Positions 44,632 through 57,873 of a stretch of 64,000 nucleotides of DNA are shown in pieces. Position 1 is the first letter of the stretch. Each line of letters starts with the position of its first letter. Under the pieces are notes generated by a model. That model saw only the letters and a list, made by a program, of their open reading frames with translations. It was not told the origin of the DNA and ran no database searches. The translations under genes were made by a program, and so were the position numbers. Origin of the DNA: Lindgomyces ingoldianus. Taxonomy: Eukaryota > Ascomycota > Dothideomycetes > Pleosporales > Lindgomycetaceae. The stretch lies in the NCBI RefSeq assembly GCF_010093535.1, contig NW_022985206.1:317518-381517 (forward strand). The letters run 5' to 3'.

Positions 44632-47600
44632 GCAAAAGGGTGGAGGGAATTGGGAGAGGGTCAGGGGATCTGGTGCGAGGTTTTTGGTGATAAACACAGA
44701 AATTATGTCCGTGATAATGGGAGATGCTTCCTGGAGGCTAGAGACCGAGAGTGAGGGAGACGGAAGAGGATCTCTGAGCAGGCGGGTCGAACGTATACTA
44801 GCGCTCCCTGAAATAAAGTTGGAAATTGGTAAGTCTGTTGAAAATAGGTACTGGTTTATAAGAAAGAGCGAAGTGACGGGTGTATGGAACAAGCCCAACA
44901 GCGGTTCTCGCAAGTTACACTCGTTCGGTCTAGAGCCCAATCTTAGGCTGCAGCCCAGTGTGTATGAGACATTGCCGTTGAATCTTGGATGTGAACGGGC
45001 AATGGTCACTACAGGCTTCTGGATCTAGCGAGGAAGGGGTTAGGTGGGTAGAAGCAGCGTGTCCTTCCTGGAGAGTAAATGTGCAAAAATACATATCGCA
45101 TATGGTAATTGCTTGAAGCGGTGAAGACGGAAGGATGTGGCAACTGCGCAAAAGAGGATGTCCATACGCACTCTGCAAGGCACAGTGTGCGCAGATTCGC
45201 ACGAAGCAGTAGAGACTGTGCACCAGCCAAACTCGACTCATACCTCCTCACCTGATGAGAGAACTCGAAACACAGGGCTGTGGACCTACTTGATGAGTGG
45301 AGCGGGCAGGAAGAAAGCAAGACACGTGATATCCACCATACGCGTACGGCGTAGCGCTCTCCCATCCTCATCTGACCCGAATCCTTCCCCGCAAACAAGG
45401 CTGCAGCCTACACCCACCCTGCTCAAACTCCCGCCGCCTACTTCGGCCCATCCATCCCGCCCGTCCTCCTCACCCTCAGAGTGGCAAGCATCCTCAGCTG
45501 GACAGGGGACACATTCCCATACCTAAATGCTCCTTCCTAGTCCTCGGAGTCATAGCATACACAAAACGATTACATTTGGGGGCTATGATTGGGCCTCAAC
45601 AGTCTTAAGTGAACGTTCTGTGGCGTAGTTCCCGAGCCGCGGAGAGCGCTGTGGCGCTGAGGAAATGCTGAAGGATTCTATGCGGGAGGCTTACAGTACA
45701 CATTAATACCAGGCTCGGCTAGGATTAAATAAGGCCCTAGCCTGTGGCCGGAGGATTCGGGCTTCGATAATCTTAGATAGAGTAGACACATCAGAACCTT
45801 GAAGCATGAAGTGCGGGTGAGGCTGGGGTGAGGCTGTGGGGGCCGCGGCGACCACGGGCTAAGTTTGGATGCATGGAAAGTGTTGAGATTTTGGAATGTT
45901 TGAGATTTCTTTCAGTAAATTGACAACAAGGGAGCCAATTTCCAATGTCTCCCTCTCCTACGTATCGAAACTAAATAGTAACTGGTGGGACGCCTTACAG
46001 GTAGATCTTGCACCAGACAGACAGATAATGGAAAGCCTCGAGATGTTTTCAGCGAAAGCTGATGCCGTGATACTTGCGTATGTAGATTACTGTTGTGGAC
46101 GGATACTGCGGATAATAATACTGTGACCAGAAGGCCTCCCGTTACACAGGGTTTGAAACTAGGTGCAGGATTCGGGTTGACTGGTTCTCGCCGTGCGGGT
46201 AAAAGAAGGTTTTCTGGTAAGTGGTGACAGCGCTCACTGCCTCTGCTGTGCCGCAAAGGGCATGAAAGTACGTGGCGAGGACGAATGGTCGTGGCTACAC
46301 CGTGGGCGGTACGATTCTTCGGCGGCAGTGTACACCTAGCACTAGAATGCAAGTCTGGCATCAGAGGAGTTCACAGTAGATACTGGGCGCGTGGGAGCTG
46401 AAGAGAGCTTCCCGTCGGGCCTCGGAGTTACGGCCGCATGGCGGGCAAGTTGGAAATCTTGAGGATTTGCGAGCTTCGCTGCTTCGGAGGCGATGCTGAG
46501 TGAGACGGACCACGCTAGGATGGAGGTTTCATGAGAGTTGGAGGTGCAGTCGAAAAAGCTGTGCCACGCGCCAAACCACTCAGGGGTAAGCCTGCTGTGG
46601 CTTCCGTGGCTGAAGCTCAACCGATCAAAGCCAATCCAAACCAGTGCTCCCGCTACCCACGGCAGCATCGTACTTCAGCGGGAGATGGATTTTATCTAGG
46701 ATAGCTTGTTTGCTAGTGGGAGTGGAATAAGCTCAGCGAAGCATGTTTCGAAGCTCTGGAGAAGGTGTTTGTGTGAGGAATGTTCCCAAAACGTCTTGGG
46801 GTTTCGATAATAGATGCGTTATTTTTTATTACCATCAGCGATCATCCTTTTGGCGCAAGCAGCAGGAGACGAAATGAAGGACTCCATTAACTCGTGTCTT
46901 TCATCCATTGGGGAGTGATGAATGACCAGAGTCATTCAATATTCTCCTCTCTTACCCAACGTTTCCAAGCGAAATTCGTGAGCCACAATCGCTCCCTCGT
47001 GTTCGAGCGCTCTGTCACCAAGTTGTGGCTGCTGACAGGTGTGGCTTTGCAGTTTGTGTTGCCGGATTCGTCCAAGAGGCTTCCCCGAAAAGTCATGATA
47101 TCACGGTCATGGTGAATGTAATCAACAAAAAGCGGCCTTTCGCTGTGGCCGAATATTTTCATGAGTACAAGGGCTGCCATCGAAGCGCGGCCCCCAAACC
47201 CGTCTTGTCGTTTCTCCAGAAAGTTTCAGAGCCTACGTAAACCTGTGGCTTTTGCACAAGGCGGATGATCAACTGCGTTCGACATGTCGGCGGTGTAACT
47301 TAACAGTTCGATATGCACGCCTCAAAATATCTTCCAGAGATAACGATTCGTGTTCATGTAACTTCCGGACTTGGAGCTGAGGATCTTCGAGGTTGCTTTG
47401 GGGGTTGTGCTCACAGTCACCGATCGAACCTTCCATTGCGTCCTAAGAATCTTAGGCTCAGATACGGGTCGGCGGCAACGCAAATGAGCAAGTAATACGA
47501 CCCCAAGTTGAGCCCGCCACTAGGTTGGCTCGATGTGACCAGCCGTGGCGATATCTCGATAGATGTTTGAAATTTGATCTCTTGCCTAGAGTGGTATGCG

Positions 47601-49187
47601 AAGCTTTCCCGACTTCGGCCGCGTTCAAGGCAACAAGGCGGATCGTGCTCACGCGGGCAGCGAGTTTTGCCCCCCCAAGCATCAATAACTGAAGCTATCG
47701 GAGACCGTTTAGTTAGTGCATCTTCCTTCTGAGAACGAGGGTGTTCCGCAACATCACTGGGCGACTGCAGCCTCACGATGGGAGAGTTTCGACTAGGAAC
47801 GAGTGCAAATTCGCACGCCCTGTGAACGCCGCATCTTTGCTTGCCCAGGACGGTTGACTCCCTAGCGCCCGCTCCTGCGTGCCGCGTCTCGAACACTGGC
47901 AGCGAATCGAGGGTCCAAGTCAGCACCACCAGCCTCAGCAGCACTCGTCGGGCATTGGACAGTCGTGGTGGGATGGCTGTCTCGTGCCTGGGGTGATGTG
48001 CAAGCCGTGGCTAGTGAAAGGGGGATGACTGCATAGCCTCCACTCTCCGACCATCTGCCTCAGCTGTCCGGCGACACTCACACACTCCTCACCCATCGGC
48101 ATCACCAGCATCGGCATCACCAGATAACGCATCATCCTGCGCGATGCGCGCCCAGTAGTGTCTCTGGTGATTTCAGCGGCAATTAAACAAGGTAGGGCGT
48201 TTTTCCATAGTCTTCAATGTGGTGGTTAGCCGCCACGAAGCTCTGAGACAACAATCCTGAGTGCTGCGAATGACCACGTCGGCGCACACCGGACTCGAGT
48301 CGGCCGCTCTTGCACTGGTAATTCACCAATGATGGATTTCCCGACGGCGGTCTCTCGTCAGGCACAGACACACCGGTCCCAGACAGGGGCTCACAGGTCG
48401 GGTTGTGGCTGATTCACGCTCGTCGAGGCAGTGCACGCTTCATTGCCGACCAGACCTCCCAGACATCATCCTCGAGATGGACCCCACGACGACGGACGGG
48501 GAGCCGTTCATGCAAATCTCGCGGTGCTCATTGCGGCCTGGCTTTTCTTCTTCAGAGGCGCTGCCCCTCAGTCTGCTGTGCAATTTCTCCCCTGACCACT
48601 CGCACGCCCGCATTTCAGGCTGCACTCTCGCTGCACCCTCGCTGCACCATCTACTTATACCAACGACTGCCCTGTAGGGCTGCTACTTTTGTTTTACGCC
48701 GTGCATAACCTCCTGCATCCTGCTCCTGCACGACATCTTTTATTTTTTGGCACACTCCTCTGACTCTCTTCAACACTCTCACACTGTTCATCACTATCGT
48801 CAACGCCTTTTTTCAGTGTTCGAGTCCTTCTGTTTGCGACTTGTTTCAGTCGGCCCGTCACCTGCTCCCTTAAGTTGTCACGACTACCCAACATCATCTA
48901 CAAGAGACTGTAAGACCACGAGGAGTACATTCATGACCGCCGGATTCACTTCGAACAGTCAGAATCATTGCTCGAAATCAGCTTCCCACGCCTCTTCACG
49001 CTTCGGTGTCGTTGCCGACCATCGTTTCCATAGTTCGGACTTCGGATATTAATTCGGGATAAGCGCATTCACCCGCAACCCCAATCTCGGAAGCATCGAC
49101 TGTGCCATTTAACAACAGAAGCACAGGCTCGCAGCAGAGCTCATCTTAACCTCGACCCGACGAGAGAGTCGGAAGGCAGCTTTCGCG
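44632..49187. other. 4.5 kb without a supported gene
   Basis: Normal composition with many overlapping frames of 60-175 codons on both strands, none with a recognisable domain or consistent splice pattern. The last 450 bp (about 48700-49187) are pyrimidine-rich with many CTCTTCAACACTC-like runs, typical of a fungal transcription start region and long 5' leader for the gene at 49188. A tandem GGCATCACCA pair lies near 48100-48123. Confidence 0.5.
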
Positions 49188-51362
49188 ATGTGCCGAGTGG
49201 AGGAGCGAGTCTACGTCGTGGATGGCGTCCGTAAGACGTTTGAAGACCCGTTTCCCTGCCACAATGCTCGCCGTGGAATGCTCTGCAACAATGTATCCAG
49301 GAAGACCATCGAATACTACTCGCAGCCACCTTCAGTAACCCGTGATGATGCATCTTCACCGGCTTCCTACAATCCGCCCACCCCTACTGGTACTGGAACC
49401 TACCTGGTCGAGAAGCGACGACCTGCAGGAGTCACTCGTCGTCCCTCAACTCGAGATGGGACCACTCGAACGATCAAACCGGAAATCATCATCAATATCG
49501 GTTCCAAGAAGGACAAGAGCAAACGGTACCCAGCACCTGGCCACAAACGCACGTCGCTTGGCGCAGTTTCCATTGCGTCGTCGAACGAAGTGCACATCGA
49601 CTCTCCTGGCTCTGACGCATCCTACACCGTATTCACTGGGTACCCAGAGGCTTCTGTTTCTCCACCTAACCAATTCAGCCAATCACCAGCCTTCAACATC
49701 GTAACCGCTGCGCCGAAAAGCCACCACCGCCACACTTCCTCAGCCTCCTCCTTCACGACCTCAAGCCAGCCTCCTTCTTTGTATGCAACCTCAGAACCTG
49801 ACTCGCCTTCTACCCGTCGTCCTGCCCGGTACCCTCCGACTATTGTGCACAATCCTCCCCATGGGGCTTCCTCAAATACTTTTACGCCATCATCGCCCAC
49901 TGTGACACATGCGCCTGCCCCTTCAAATCATTCTTACCGTATTGCAACCCCAAATGACAGTGCGCCTAAAGAGAACATTGCATCAGATGGATTGTTCCCT
50001 CTTGACTATGCGGAATTTCATGGCCCTTCCAGCTCCCCCAATGGCAGTTTCACGCGAGCCGCAGCTCCTGAGATCACTGATCGTGACGCCGATCGTGCAC
50101 GTCAACGGAAGCTGAAGGCCGAGGCCGAGAAGAAAGCCGAGAAGAAACGCCAGGAGGAAGCCGACGAACTTCTAGCGCGGTCCATGCAGGATCAGGAAGC
50201 GAAGCAGGTCAGGTTTGAGCTTGGCCGCGCAGACGCTAGGGCAAAGGAACGAGCAGAAAATCTGCTCGCCGAGAGCGAGAAGAGGAGGGCGGAAGAGCGG
50301 GAGGAGTATAGGCAACGGAAGCTAAAAGAACAAGATGAGCGTGCAGCGAAGGACGCTAAGAAAGAGAAGCCGACGGAACGTAACCGACTGAAAGATGAGG
50401 TTGCCCGGCGGAAGAAGCAAGCTGAAGAGGCCGAGTCTAAAGTTCGAGTTTCTGAAAAACGAGACTCACGACCGCCGACCCGCGACCCCCTCAAGCGACA
50501 TTCGCAGTCCCGGAGGAATTCAATCACCCAGGAAATCGCGCAGAAGGAACGCGAGCTGTTGCTGATGGAAACCCAGGCTCAGATGGCACGTGAGCGCGAG
50601 GCTGCTGAGCAGCGAGAGCGAGATGAGCGAGCGGCATTCTTGAGACAGCAGCAAGAAACATCTCAGGCCTATTGGAGCCCACGACGAGATGACCGTTACT
50701 CCGTCACAAATGACGGCCCAGGCATTGGCCGCCGCGGTTCTGTCTCATCTCGACGCAACAGCATCTCATCAAACGCTCCTCCAGTGGGCCTTGGTAGGTC
50801 AAACAGCAAACGAGTTTCCGTCCACCAGCCTATTCCACCCGCAAATCTCCCGCCTCTCAATACAACGTTCCCACAACCCTTCTCGACTCGCCCGTCAAGC
50901 TCGCACCACCAACAGCCTTCAACACCTTTATTTTCGCAACCTCCATCAGCGCAGGCCCGTCCATCAGCTCGCCACCTACCCTATAGCGATAACCCATTCG
51001 CTCAGCCTCTTGCTGCTGCCCGCCACTCTCCACCAATGCCACCCCGCGACACATGGGCTGCGCGAGATATGCGAGAAGCGCTTCCCCGAGAAACCGCACC
51101 CACTCACCATCGCCAGCCTTCTGACGACCGACAACGCACTCTTCGCCGACGTGGCGAGGAAGTCATTGATCGTGCTACTGAAGATCGCACCCGCGGACAC
51201 GACCGTGCGAAGCAAGCTACCCGCAACATGGGCAAGGTTGTTGGGTTCGAGGACGACTACGACGACAGTAGGAGCGAGAACGAGGAAGATAGGGTTGCTG
51301 GGTATGGGCCTAGGCTTGGGCTTGGGAAACATGGGCATGGCCATGGGAAGAGGAGGGTTTGA
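49188..51362 (+). CDS. Fungal coiled-coil protein of unknown function
   Basis: Single exon, 724 residues. A short N-terminal conserved patch holds three cysteines (Cys2, Cys24, Cys33: FEDPFPCHNARRGMLC), which may bind metal or mark a family seen in other filamentous ascomycetes. Residues 50-290 are Ser/Pro/Thr-rich and probably disordered. Residues about 292-494 form a very long charged helix rich in Lys, Glu, Arg and Ala (AEAEKKAEKKRQEEADELL), a coiled coil or single alpha helix. Then come Ser/Pro/His-rich sequence and a basic tail ending in a Gly/His repeat and KRRV. No catalytic domain is visible, and I do not recognise a function. The ATG follows a long pyrimidine-rich leader. Codon pattern and length make it a real gene. 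Confidence 0.8.
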   Translation: MCRVEERVYVVDGVRKTFEDPFPCHNARRGMLCNNVSRKTIEYYSQPPSVTRDDASSPASYNPPTPTGTGTYLVEKRRPAGVTRRPSTRDGTTRTIKPEIIINIGSKKDKSKRYPAPGHKRTSLGAVSIASSNEVHIDSPGSDASYTVFTGYPEASVSPPNQFSQSPAFNIVTAAPKSHHRHTSSASSFTTSSQPPSLYATSEPDSPSTRRPARYPPTIVHNPPHGASSNTFTPSSPTVTHAPAPSNHSYRIATPNDSAPKENIASDGLFPLDYAEFHGPSSSPNGSFTRAAAPEITDRDADRARQRKLKAEAEKKAEKKRQEEADELLARSMQDQEAKQVRFELGRADARAKERAENLLAESEKRRAEEREEYRQRKLKEQDERAAKDAKKEKPTERNRLKDEVARRKKQAEEAESKVRVSEKRDSRPPTRDPLKRHSQSRRNSITQEIAQKERELLLMETQAQMAREREAAEQRERDERAAFLRQQQETSQAYWSPRRDDRYSVTNDGPGIGRRGSVSSRRNSISSNAPPVGLGRSNSKRVSVHQPIPPANLPPLNTTFPQPFSTRPSSSHHQQPSTPLFSQPPSAQARPSARHLPYSDNPFAQPLAAARHSPPMPPRDTWAARDMREALPRETAPTHHRQPSDDRQRTLRRRGEEVIDRATEDRTRGHDRAKQATRNMGKVVGFEDDYDDSRSENEEDRVAGYGPRLGLGKHGHGHGKRRV

Positions 51363-54300
51363 AACCTTACCGTTCGCTTCTTTATTCACGTTAGATCATC
51401 CCTGTGGGTTGGTTTGAATGGGCCTTTTCTTTCGCTTGACTTTTCCTTCTAGCGGTTCCTTCCCATTTCTTCCTGTATCCCTTGGAAAATTCTCATATTC
51501 CTGTGGGCTGGGCGTCTCGCGATCTTCAATAGACCAGGCCGGTGTTCTCATCATTCTCTCATTACTGCGCCTCCTCGTGCTATACGTACTACAGCGACAA
51601 AGCCGGTATTTCCTTCTGCTGCCTTCCTATACAGTTCATTATTCATATGTATACCCCATACCCAATTCCTTCATATCGCGTACCCTTTCCCCATACCATA
51701 CACTATATCATCCTCGCGGATCTTCTTGCCTATATGTACATAGTATGCCCCATGTTTACCTTTACCGGCTCGGTTTTTGCGCTGCACTTTGGAGTTGGCG
51801 ATATGTGTCATTCCAGCAGTTTTAGTTTTTAGCCATTGGGGGTGGAAAAGTGGAAGAAAGTGGAAGAAAATGTTTGACAATCTTTTTCTACCTCTACATT
51901 TGGTCCAAAATGTCGTTGACTTCAACCAAATGTCCGGAGTACGAATAAACTAAAATTTAAACGATTCATGTGAAGCTTTTGGGAGTGCCAAGGTCCTGAG
52001 AAACCGACTCGATTGCTTAAGGCGCGTATTCTAGTGGTTTATATATGCAAAGGGGTGAGCTAGGCAGCATGGTGCTAAGGTAGGCAGCGGATGAATACGA
52101 GCAGGTGGTGGAGCTCGGAGAACTCCGCAACCGCAACCGCTTTATATTGGCCAAAAACTGAGGTTGGAAATTACTTTTCTCGGGATTTTTTGGACTACGG
52201 GAGCTAATTAGTGGCGTGGCGCGTGTCGGCTACGTGACTAGTTCACTGCAGAGCAGTTTGAGGACTACAAACGCTGCTGACTCGGGAAATGGGACTTGCT
52301 GACGGTGAAAAATTTAACTACTAGCCTAGTGCTACTCTGAAGTAGTGGCCTCTGACCATATCTGACATTAATGGGGACGAGCACAATGCATATTCGGACG
52401 CCAATTCCAATGCCCCTTTCTACCCCTTCCGCCTCAAACATAACCACCACCAAACATTGCGCTGGTCCACCTCCTAACCAAAATCCTCGAACGCATCGTC
52501 ATCCGTCTTTTCACCGCACAAGACTACTCGGCTCCGCGCCTCGTCTTCTGCACGCTTAGCTTTAATTAGACTTATGCTTTTGGGAAACCAAGCTTCTTCA
52601 ACAATATAGCATGAAAGCTTTAACGGGTATCGTGAAACCTGTGGATTTTGCGTCTCAGGTGTAGTGTGTTGCGATCGGGCGGAGGAGGAAGGTGTTGTGG
52701 ATCCTCGACATGATAGGTATGCTACAGAATAAAGATCACAGCATCAGGTAAGATAATGGCAGAGTCTTGGGGAGAATGAGGTGCTTAATGCCCGGTGCAA
52801 GGTAGATACAGCCCTAATCGCTATTGCATCGCCGCGCGTCAAGAAACTAAAGGCCGTGCTGGATGGAAACTCTCTCTGGATATCTGTGGAAGACCTCAAG
52901 ATCACGAAACTTAGATTCGGGGCTCACTGTATCTGAAATAGTGCTTTGTTTAAAGCAGATTGCTCTCGCTGCTGCTATCCGATTCCCGCAGTCCCAGGCC
53001 AAGTCCTCACGCTCGTCTACACTACTGTCCTAGATGCGCTTTTGCAAGCCACATTCCCACCTACCGGCGAACATGTCATTAGCGCTGAGGCAGGTTCATG
53101 TCCATGATCCATTTCAACCTGGCTACGAAATCGCCTGGCGCGGCCGCTACAGTTGCGGCTCGAATTTTTCAAGAGCCCTAGATTAGATCACCAGATAGCA
53201 TCCTCGTCCACGGACCGGGGCCTAGGGAGCGAAGAAGGACAGGAGCGTGGACATGATCACGTTGAAAAGGATTTAAGCTTAGAGAATTACGAGTGCTTAA
53301 CGAAAGGGTGAAAAGGAAACCCACTCATGTTAAGAGCTAAGCAGAAAAGGGTCTAAGAGTGAAGATAGCAGGCTCTTTGTTTTAGATGCTGAGATGCCGG
53401 GATTAGGGAGCGGGATGATTGGAGATTGAGTTTAATAAATGCGAACGTAGGCCGGAAATTGAAGAGATGATCATGTTTCCTTTTTCCGCATAGGCAGACG
53501 CTAATGCAGCATTGATGAACTTGAATGATGAGAACACCTGCAATAAAGAATTTTCCTCCTGCGTTTCATCGTGTCATGCAAGAATGAGTCTAGGAAGAAC
53601 TTACTGACAAGGCGTTATATTTACAAGTGCACAATATTTACTCGACACTTAGGGCAAATTGTTCAGTCCCTGAAGAAGAGAGGCCTAGCACTTAAGCATG
53701 TTGACTGGTTCGATTAGACTAGAAACTAAGCAGTCCCCTCTCCCCATGATGGATGACGATGCATAGATGATAGGTCAGTTGCGTAGGGTCGTAAAAATAA
53801 GGGGAGTAATAAACGCAAAGGGTCAGTGGATGGCGGCTTAGGATATACGCAAAGATAAGATATGCTTAGGGCTACTCATGCATGAAGGCTAATTAGTTTG
53901 TTGCCATGTGGTATTGTGTGCGCGACGGCGGTAGCGGACGGATGAGGTTCAATGAAGCTTTGAGGGGCACCCAGGAAGAGTAAGAGCGTTACTCAGCAGC
54001 CATCGCACGGCCCGATTCAGGCTGGGGATTTTGGGTGTACTGGGGTAAGCCAAGAGAACGAATAACTCCGAGCAAAAGCCTGCCGTCATCAACAGTCATT
54101 AGCGTCACTTACATCATCCGATGCCCACTCATCGCAATTCGCAAATGAAAAAGGGCGTCAACGTTAACATTATTGAGCCGCAGATCTCAGTGACGACATA
54201 CAGGACTCCGCCCTTTTGTGACCCAAGGAAAAGGTCCGGCTGATCGGCACCACTAGCTAGTTTTCCTACGGCTAACTCCTTCTTTTCTCCGGAAATAACA

Positions 54301-54399
54301 AGGGAACTACAACACCTAGTATGGCACTCGTTAAATACCGTCTGTTCCCCCAGGGCGCTCGGCATCTTCAGTACCAGTCCCACACGATATTGATTAGCA
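51363..54399. other. 3 kb without a supported gene
   Basis: 51363-51830 is the 3' flank of the coiled-coil gene. The rest has only small frames. A 54-codon open stretch near 52770-52940 (ARCKVDTALIAIASPRVKK) could be a worn gene relic but has no start and no recognised family. Confidence 0.45.
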
Positions 54400-56169
54400 A
54401 TGGCTGCGGAAATCACGCCGCTAGGGCCAATCCTATCGCAAACACCGTCCAACCAATCCTCGGCTGATGAACCCCTCCCGCCAGCCAATGAGAAAGCGAC
54501 AAAAGGTGTGGACGACTTCGCGACTTCGAATGAAGCCATTGGAGATATTGAGAAGCGTCTACATGACCTTCCACAAGAATCTACGGAAAACAGACAGCAG
54601 CTACAGCGACAATCCGAATTAGTGGAGTTTGAGGGACCGAACGATGCGGGGAACCCCAAGAACTGGACCACTAAAAGGAGATGGGCGATAACGCTGTCAA
54701 TGGGATCTCTCGTGTTTACCGTCACTTTTGCAAGCTCAATCTTTAGTGTCAATATTGGAGTGGTACAGGAGAAATTCAACACGAGCACGGTAGTCGCCAC
54801 CTTGGGCGTTGCACTTTTTGTGCTGGTATGCTCCCTGCATACCCCACGCAAGACTGCTACCAAGGCTAATTAGGATGTTTCCAGGGCTTTGTCTTCGGTC
54901 CCATTGTCTTTGGTCCCATGTCAGAAGTTCTTGGCCGCCGCCCACCCCTCTTTATCGGCTACATCCTGTTTGCAATCTTCCAAATCCCCGTCGCAGTCGC
55001 TCAGAACGTCGCTACAATAATGGTCGGGCGCTTCCTCGGCGGTTTCTTTGCTGCAGCTCCTTTGTCAGTCGTTGGAGGTGCGCTAGCCGATCTCTGGGAA
55101 CCCATACCTCGAGCATATGCGATTTGCGTCTTTGCAGCGGGTGGATTTGCAGGACCCGTGGCCGGACCAATCGCAGGAGGATTCATCACGGAATCACATC
55201 TTGGATGGCGATGGACGTCATGGATTACACTCATCATGGCCGGCCTTTTTGGATCAATCGCGGCCCTGATAATTCCTGAGACGTCTCCAGCAAGGATCCT
55301 GCAAATCCGCGCGGCAAAGCTGCGAAAGGAGACGGGTAACCCAGCGTTCCACTCAAAAGCCGACGAGAATAAGCTGACTACATCTACGGTTGTCACCGTA
55401 TATCTCGTTCGCCCGTTTAAGATGTTCATTCAAGAGCCGATCTTGGCACTCGTGACAGCATACATGAGCTTTCTCTACGGGATCGTTTATCTGCTCTTTG
55501 AAGCGGCAAGTTCGCCCCAATTTCTAGGCTTCGGAAATTTTCATGACACTATCATTCACATATCGGTCCATTTCTTTAGGCATGATTCAACTAACACTAT
55601 TTTAGTACCCTGTATCCTTCCTGGAAGAACGTGGCTGGTCCCTTGGCGTCTCAACCCTCCCCTTCACAGCATTCATCGTCGGAATCGCCCTCGGCGCCGC
55701 CATGATCGCCTACTCCACCGCCACCAACTTCACCCGTGCCTACAATAAACATGGAAAGTCCATTCCTGAAGAACGTCTCCCGCCCATGATCGCCGGTGCC
55801 ATCGCACTTCCCATCGGTCTATTCTGGTTCGCATGGACATCCAACCCGCACATCACCTGGGTACCTCAAGTCCTCTCCACGGCTCTAATCGGTCTCGGTT
55901 GCATGGTTCCGTTCTGGCAAGGGATGTCGTATCTGATTGATTGCTATGGATTTTATAGTAATAGTGCAATTGCGGTGAACACGTTTATTCGATCACTGTT
56001 TGGTGCTTTTTTCCCGTTGTTCACACATGCAATGTATCAGAATCTTGGCGTACCGTGGGCAACGAGTTTATTAGGGTTTTTATGTGTGGGGTTTGCGCCC
56101 GTGCCGGCACTATTTTATATTTATGGGGCGAAGATTAGGGAGAGGAGTAAGTGGGCGCCGACTGGGTAG
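54400..56169 (+). CDS. MFS multidrug/polyamine-type exporter (DHA1, 12 TM)
   Basis: Three exons: 54400-54825, 54885-55505, 55606-56169, giving 536 residues. Intron 1 (59 bp) is GTATGC...CAG at a codon boundary. Intron 2 (100 bp) starts GCAAGT and ends CTAACACTATTTTAG, a GC-AG intron, also at a codon boundary; it joins LLFEA to YPVSF, the usual family sequence. A hydrophilic N-terminus of about 100 residues precedes EFEGPNDAGNPKNWTTKRRW, the hallmark of the fungal DHA1 Flu1/Tpo1-like group. The family signature GPMSEVLGRR lies at residues 152-161, and VGRFLGGFFAAAPL and AGPVAGPIAGGFI follow. Twelve hydrophobic segments fit a plasma-membrane proton antiporter that exports drugs, polyamines or metabolites. 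The substrate cannot be read. No biosynthetic genes lie next to it. Confidence 0.9.
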
Positions 56170-57873
56170 ATGTGAAAGGGGTTTGTTTCGATATTTTTTC
56201 TGCCTTTTGACGAGCATATAGATGGCGCTTTAGGGTACCGGGGGCTTGGAAAGTAGACTCATATTCTAACGCAGCAGGGGTGGATCCCCATTCCATCCTG
56301 GCTCCCACGTGTCCAATCGATTACATGTTATTTTCTCAACCATAGTTCTTCTAACTAACGTAGAAGGAATATCAGATAACAACTTCATGTCTCTTTCAAG
56401 TTTAACTGGGTTCCAGGCTAGGAAAACTTCATATATAGGTAATAGCAAAGGGTGCTCGCAATAGAGCAGTGCTGACCCAACCGAGACCTTGAGTCTCTAG
56501 GTAAAGATGCCGATTATTGATGAAAGAAAAATTCGCAGAACGAAATATTCAGAGTACAATTTTAACAGAGAGGGGTACTTCAGCATCATTCATCTCGAAG
56601 ATGTAGTTCTCTCCTCTGAAGTTCAATTCCCAATCTCACATCACCGGAGCAAACATACGGCGACAAACATGGTATAGTAACTTTTTTGTAAGCTATTTAC
56701 ATCTTCGTCCGCAACGCCGGCAGGCTGAGCTCTCTTGCAGTTGGGATTCGAAATTATCGCGGCAGCCAACTAGTTACTCTCGTTAAATTGTTCCTCCCGT
56801 TAGCCGGCGGGAGGCGGAAGTACGGAGGAAAGAAGAAGGAAGGTACAAAATAGCCATGGGGTTTATACAATATTGGCAGTAATGGAGGAATTTAGGTGAA
56901 ATGGGTGGACTGCTCCCCAGCACTCCCCTTGTTATGTTTTTCCTCACCTCATTTTGAATTCTTTACCTAACGAAAATTGGCAGCCTATAAATTAATCGAT
57001 TAGGCCATCAGCGTTAATGCTCTCGCAATTTGCGGAGGGAGGCTTCTCACAACACTTTATTACCCTTTTTGCAAGCCTGCCAACTCTAATCTAGAGCCTG
57101 CAAATTCGATAGCCATAGAGGCTGGAGTAATTGTGGTTCAAATCTACGTAAGTAGGCCCCCTGAAACCCGCAATTGTTGATTTTACATGCCTCTCAATTT
57201 ACCATGGTCTATAGGCTGTGAATTGGGTGAATGTCCAAACTTCACGATAGTTCCAATATAGGCAAGAAGACTACTGCAACTCTTCTCTTGCCATGTTTAC
57301 AAGTGCTTCAACTTACTCTAACCTCTAGGTTCTGAACTGCAACTACTTTACTCTCAGCTAACCATCCCAAGCCCGCGCAAGCTTCCATTGGGGAACCGCA
57401 AAATCGAATACGAGCCCTCACACTTAGCCCTCTTCTGACGACCTAACTAACGTCCTTCCATGAGTGCCGGAAAACCACTTGTGCCGGAATGAAAATATTG
57501 TTTAGGCTTCTGAATTCTCTACCCCACGCTTTAATCAAGTTATGACTAATATAGTTATATTCTTTAGGCATTCCTCCCTAGAGAGCTAGTATGCAATTAA
57601 AAACTACAGGGCTCCTGATCGTGTTGTTGATCTTTTGTTTTGGAGCGTCTAGAAGTGTATTTACTTTGTACCTGTCCTCTACTACGACTATTAGCATAAG
57701 ATTTAATTTCAGTGCCTGAATACATTACTTCTATTAGGGAAGATGAACAGATCCAGGATTTAAGACGCTTAGCCTTTGGAAAGTATGCACTTTAAAGTTT
57801 CTCCGTCCTGACGAACGCTCTGTGTTTTAGCACGAGGATTTAGCACGCTTGCTCGATAGGATGTTGCACTGTA
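56170..57873. other. Gene-poor flank
   Basis: 1.7 kb with no frame over 60 codons that looks coding, and no repeat boundary found. Confidence 0.5.

Noticed and set aside
44591..45028. 145-codon frame starting inside the hAT copy
   Set aside because: Its start lies within the transposon end and the peptide shows no family resemblance; a frame of about the same length exists on the other strand.
52770..52940. 54-codon open stretch that looks protein-like
   Set aside because: No start codon in frame, no splice sites that extend it and no recognised family.
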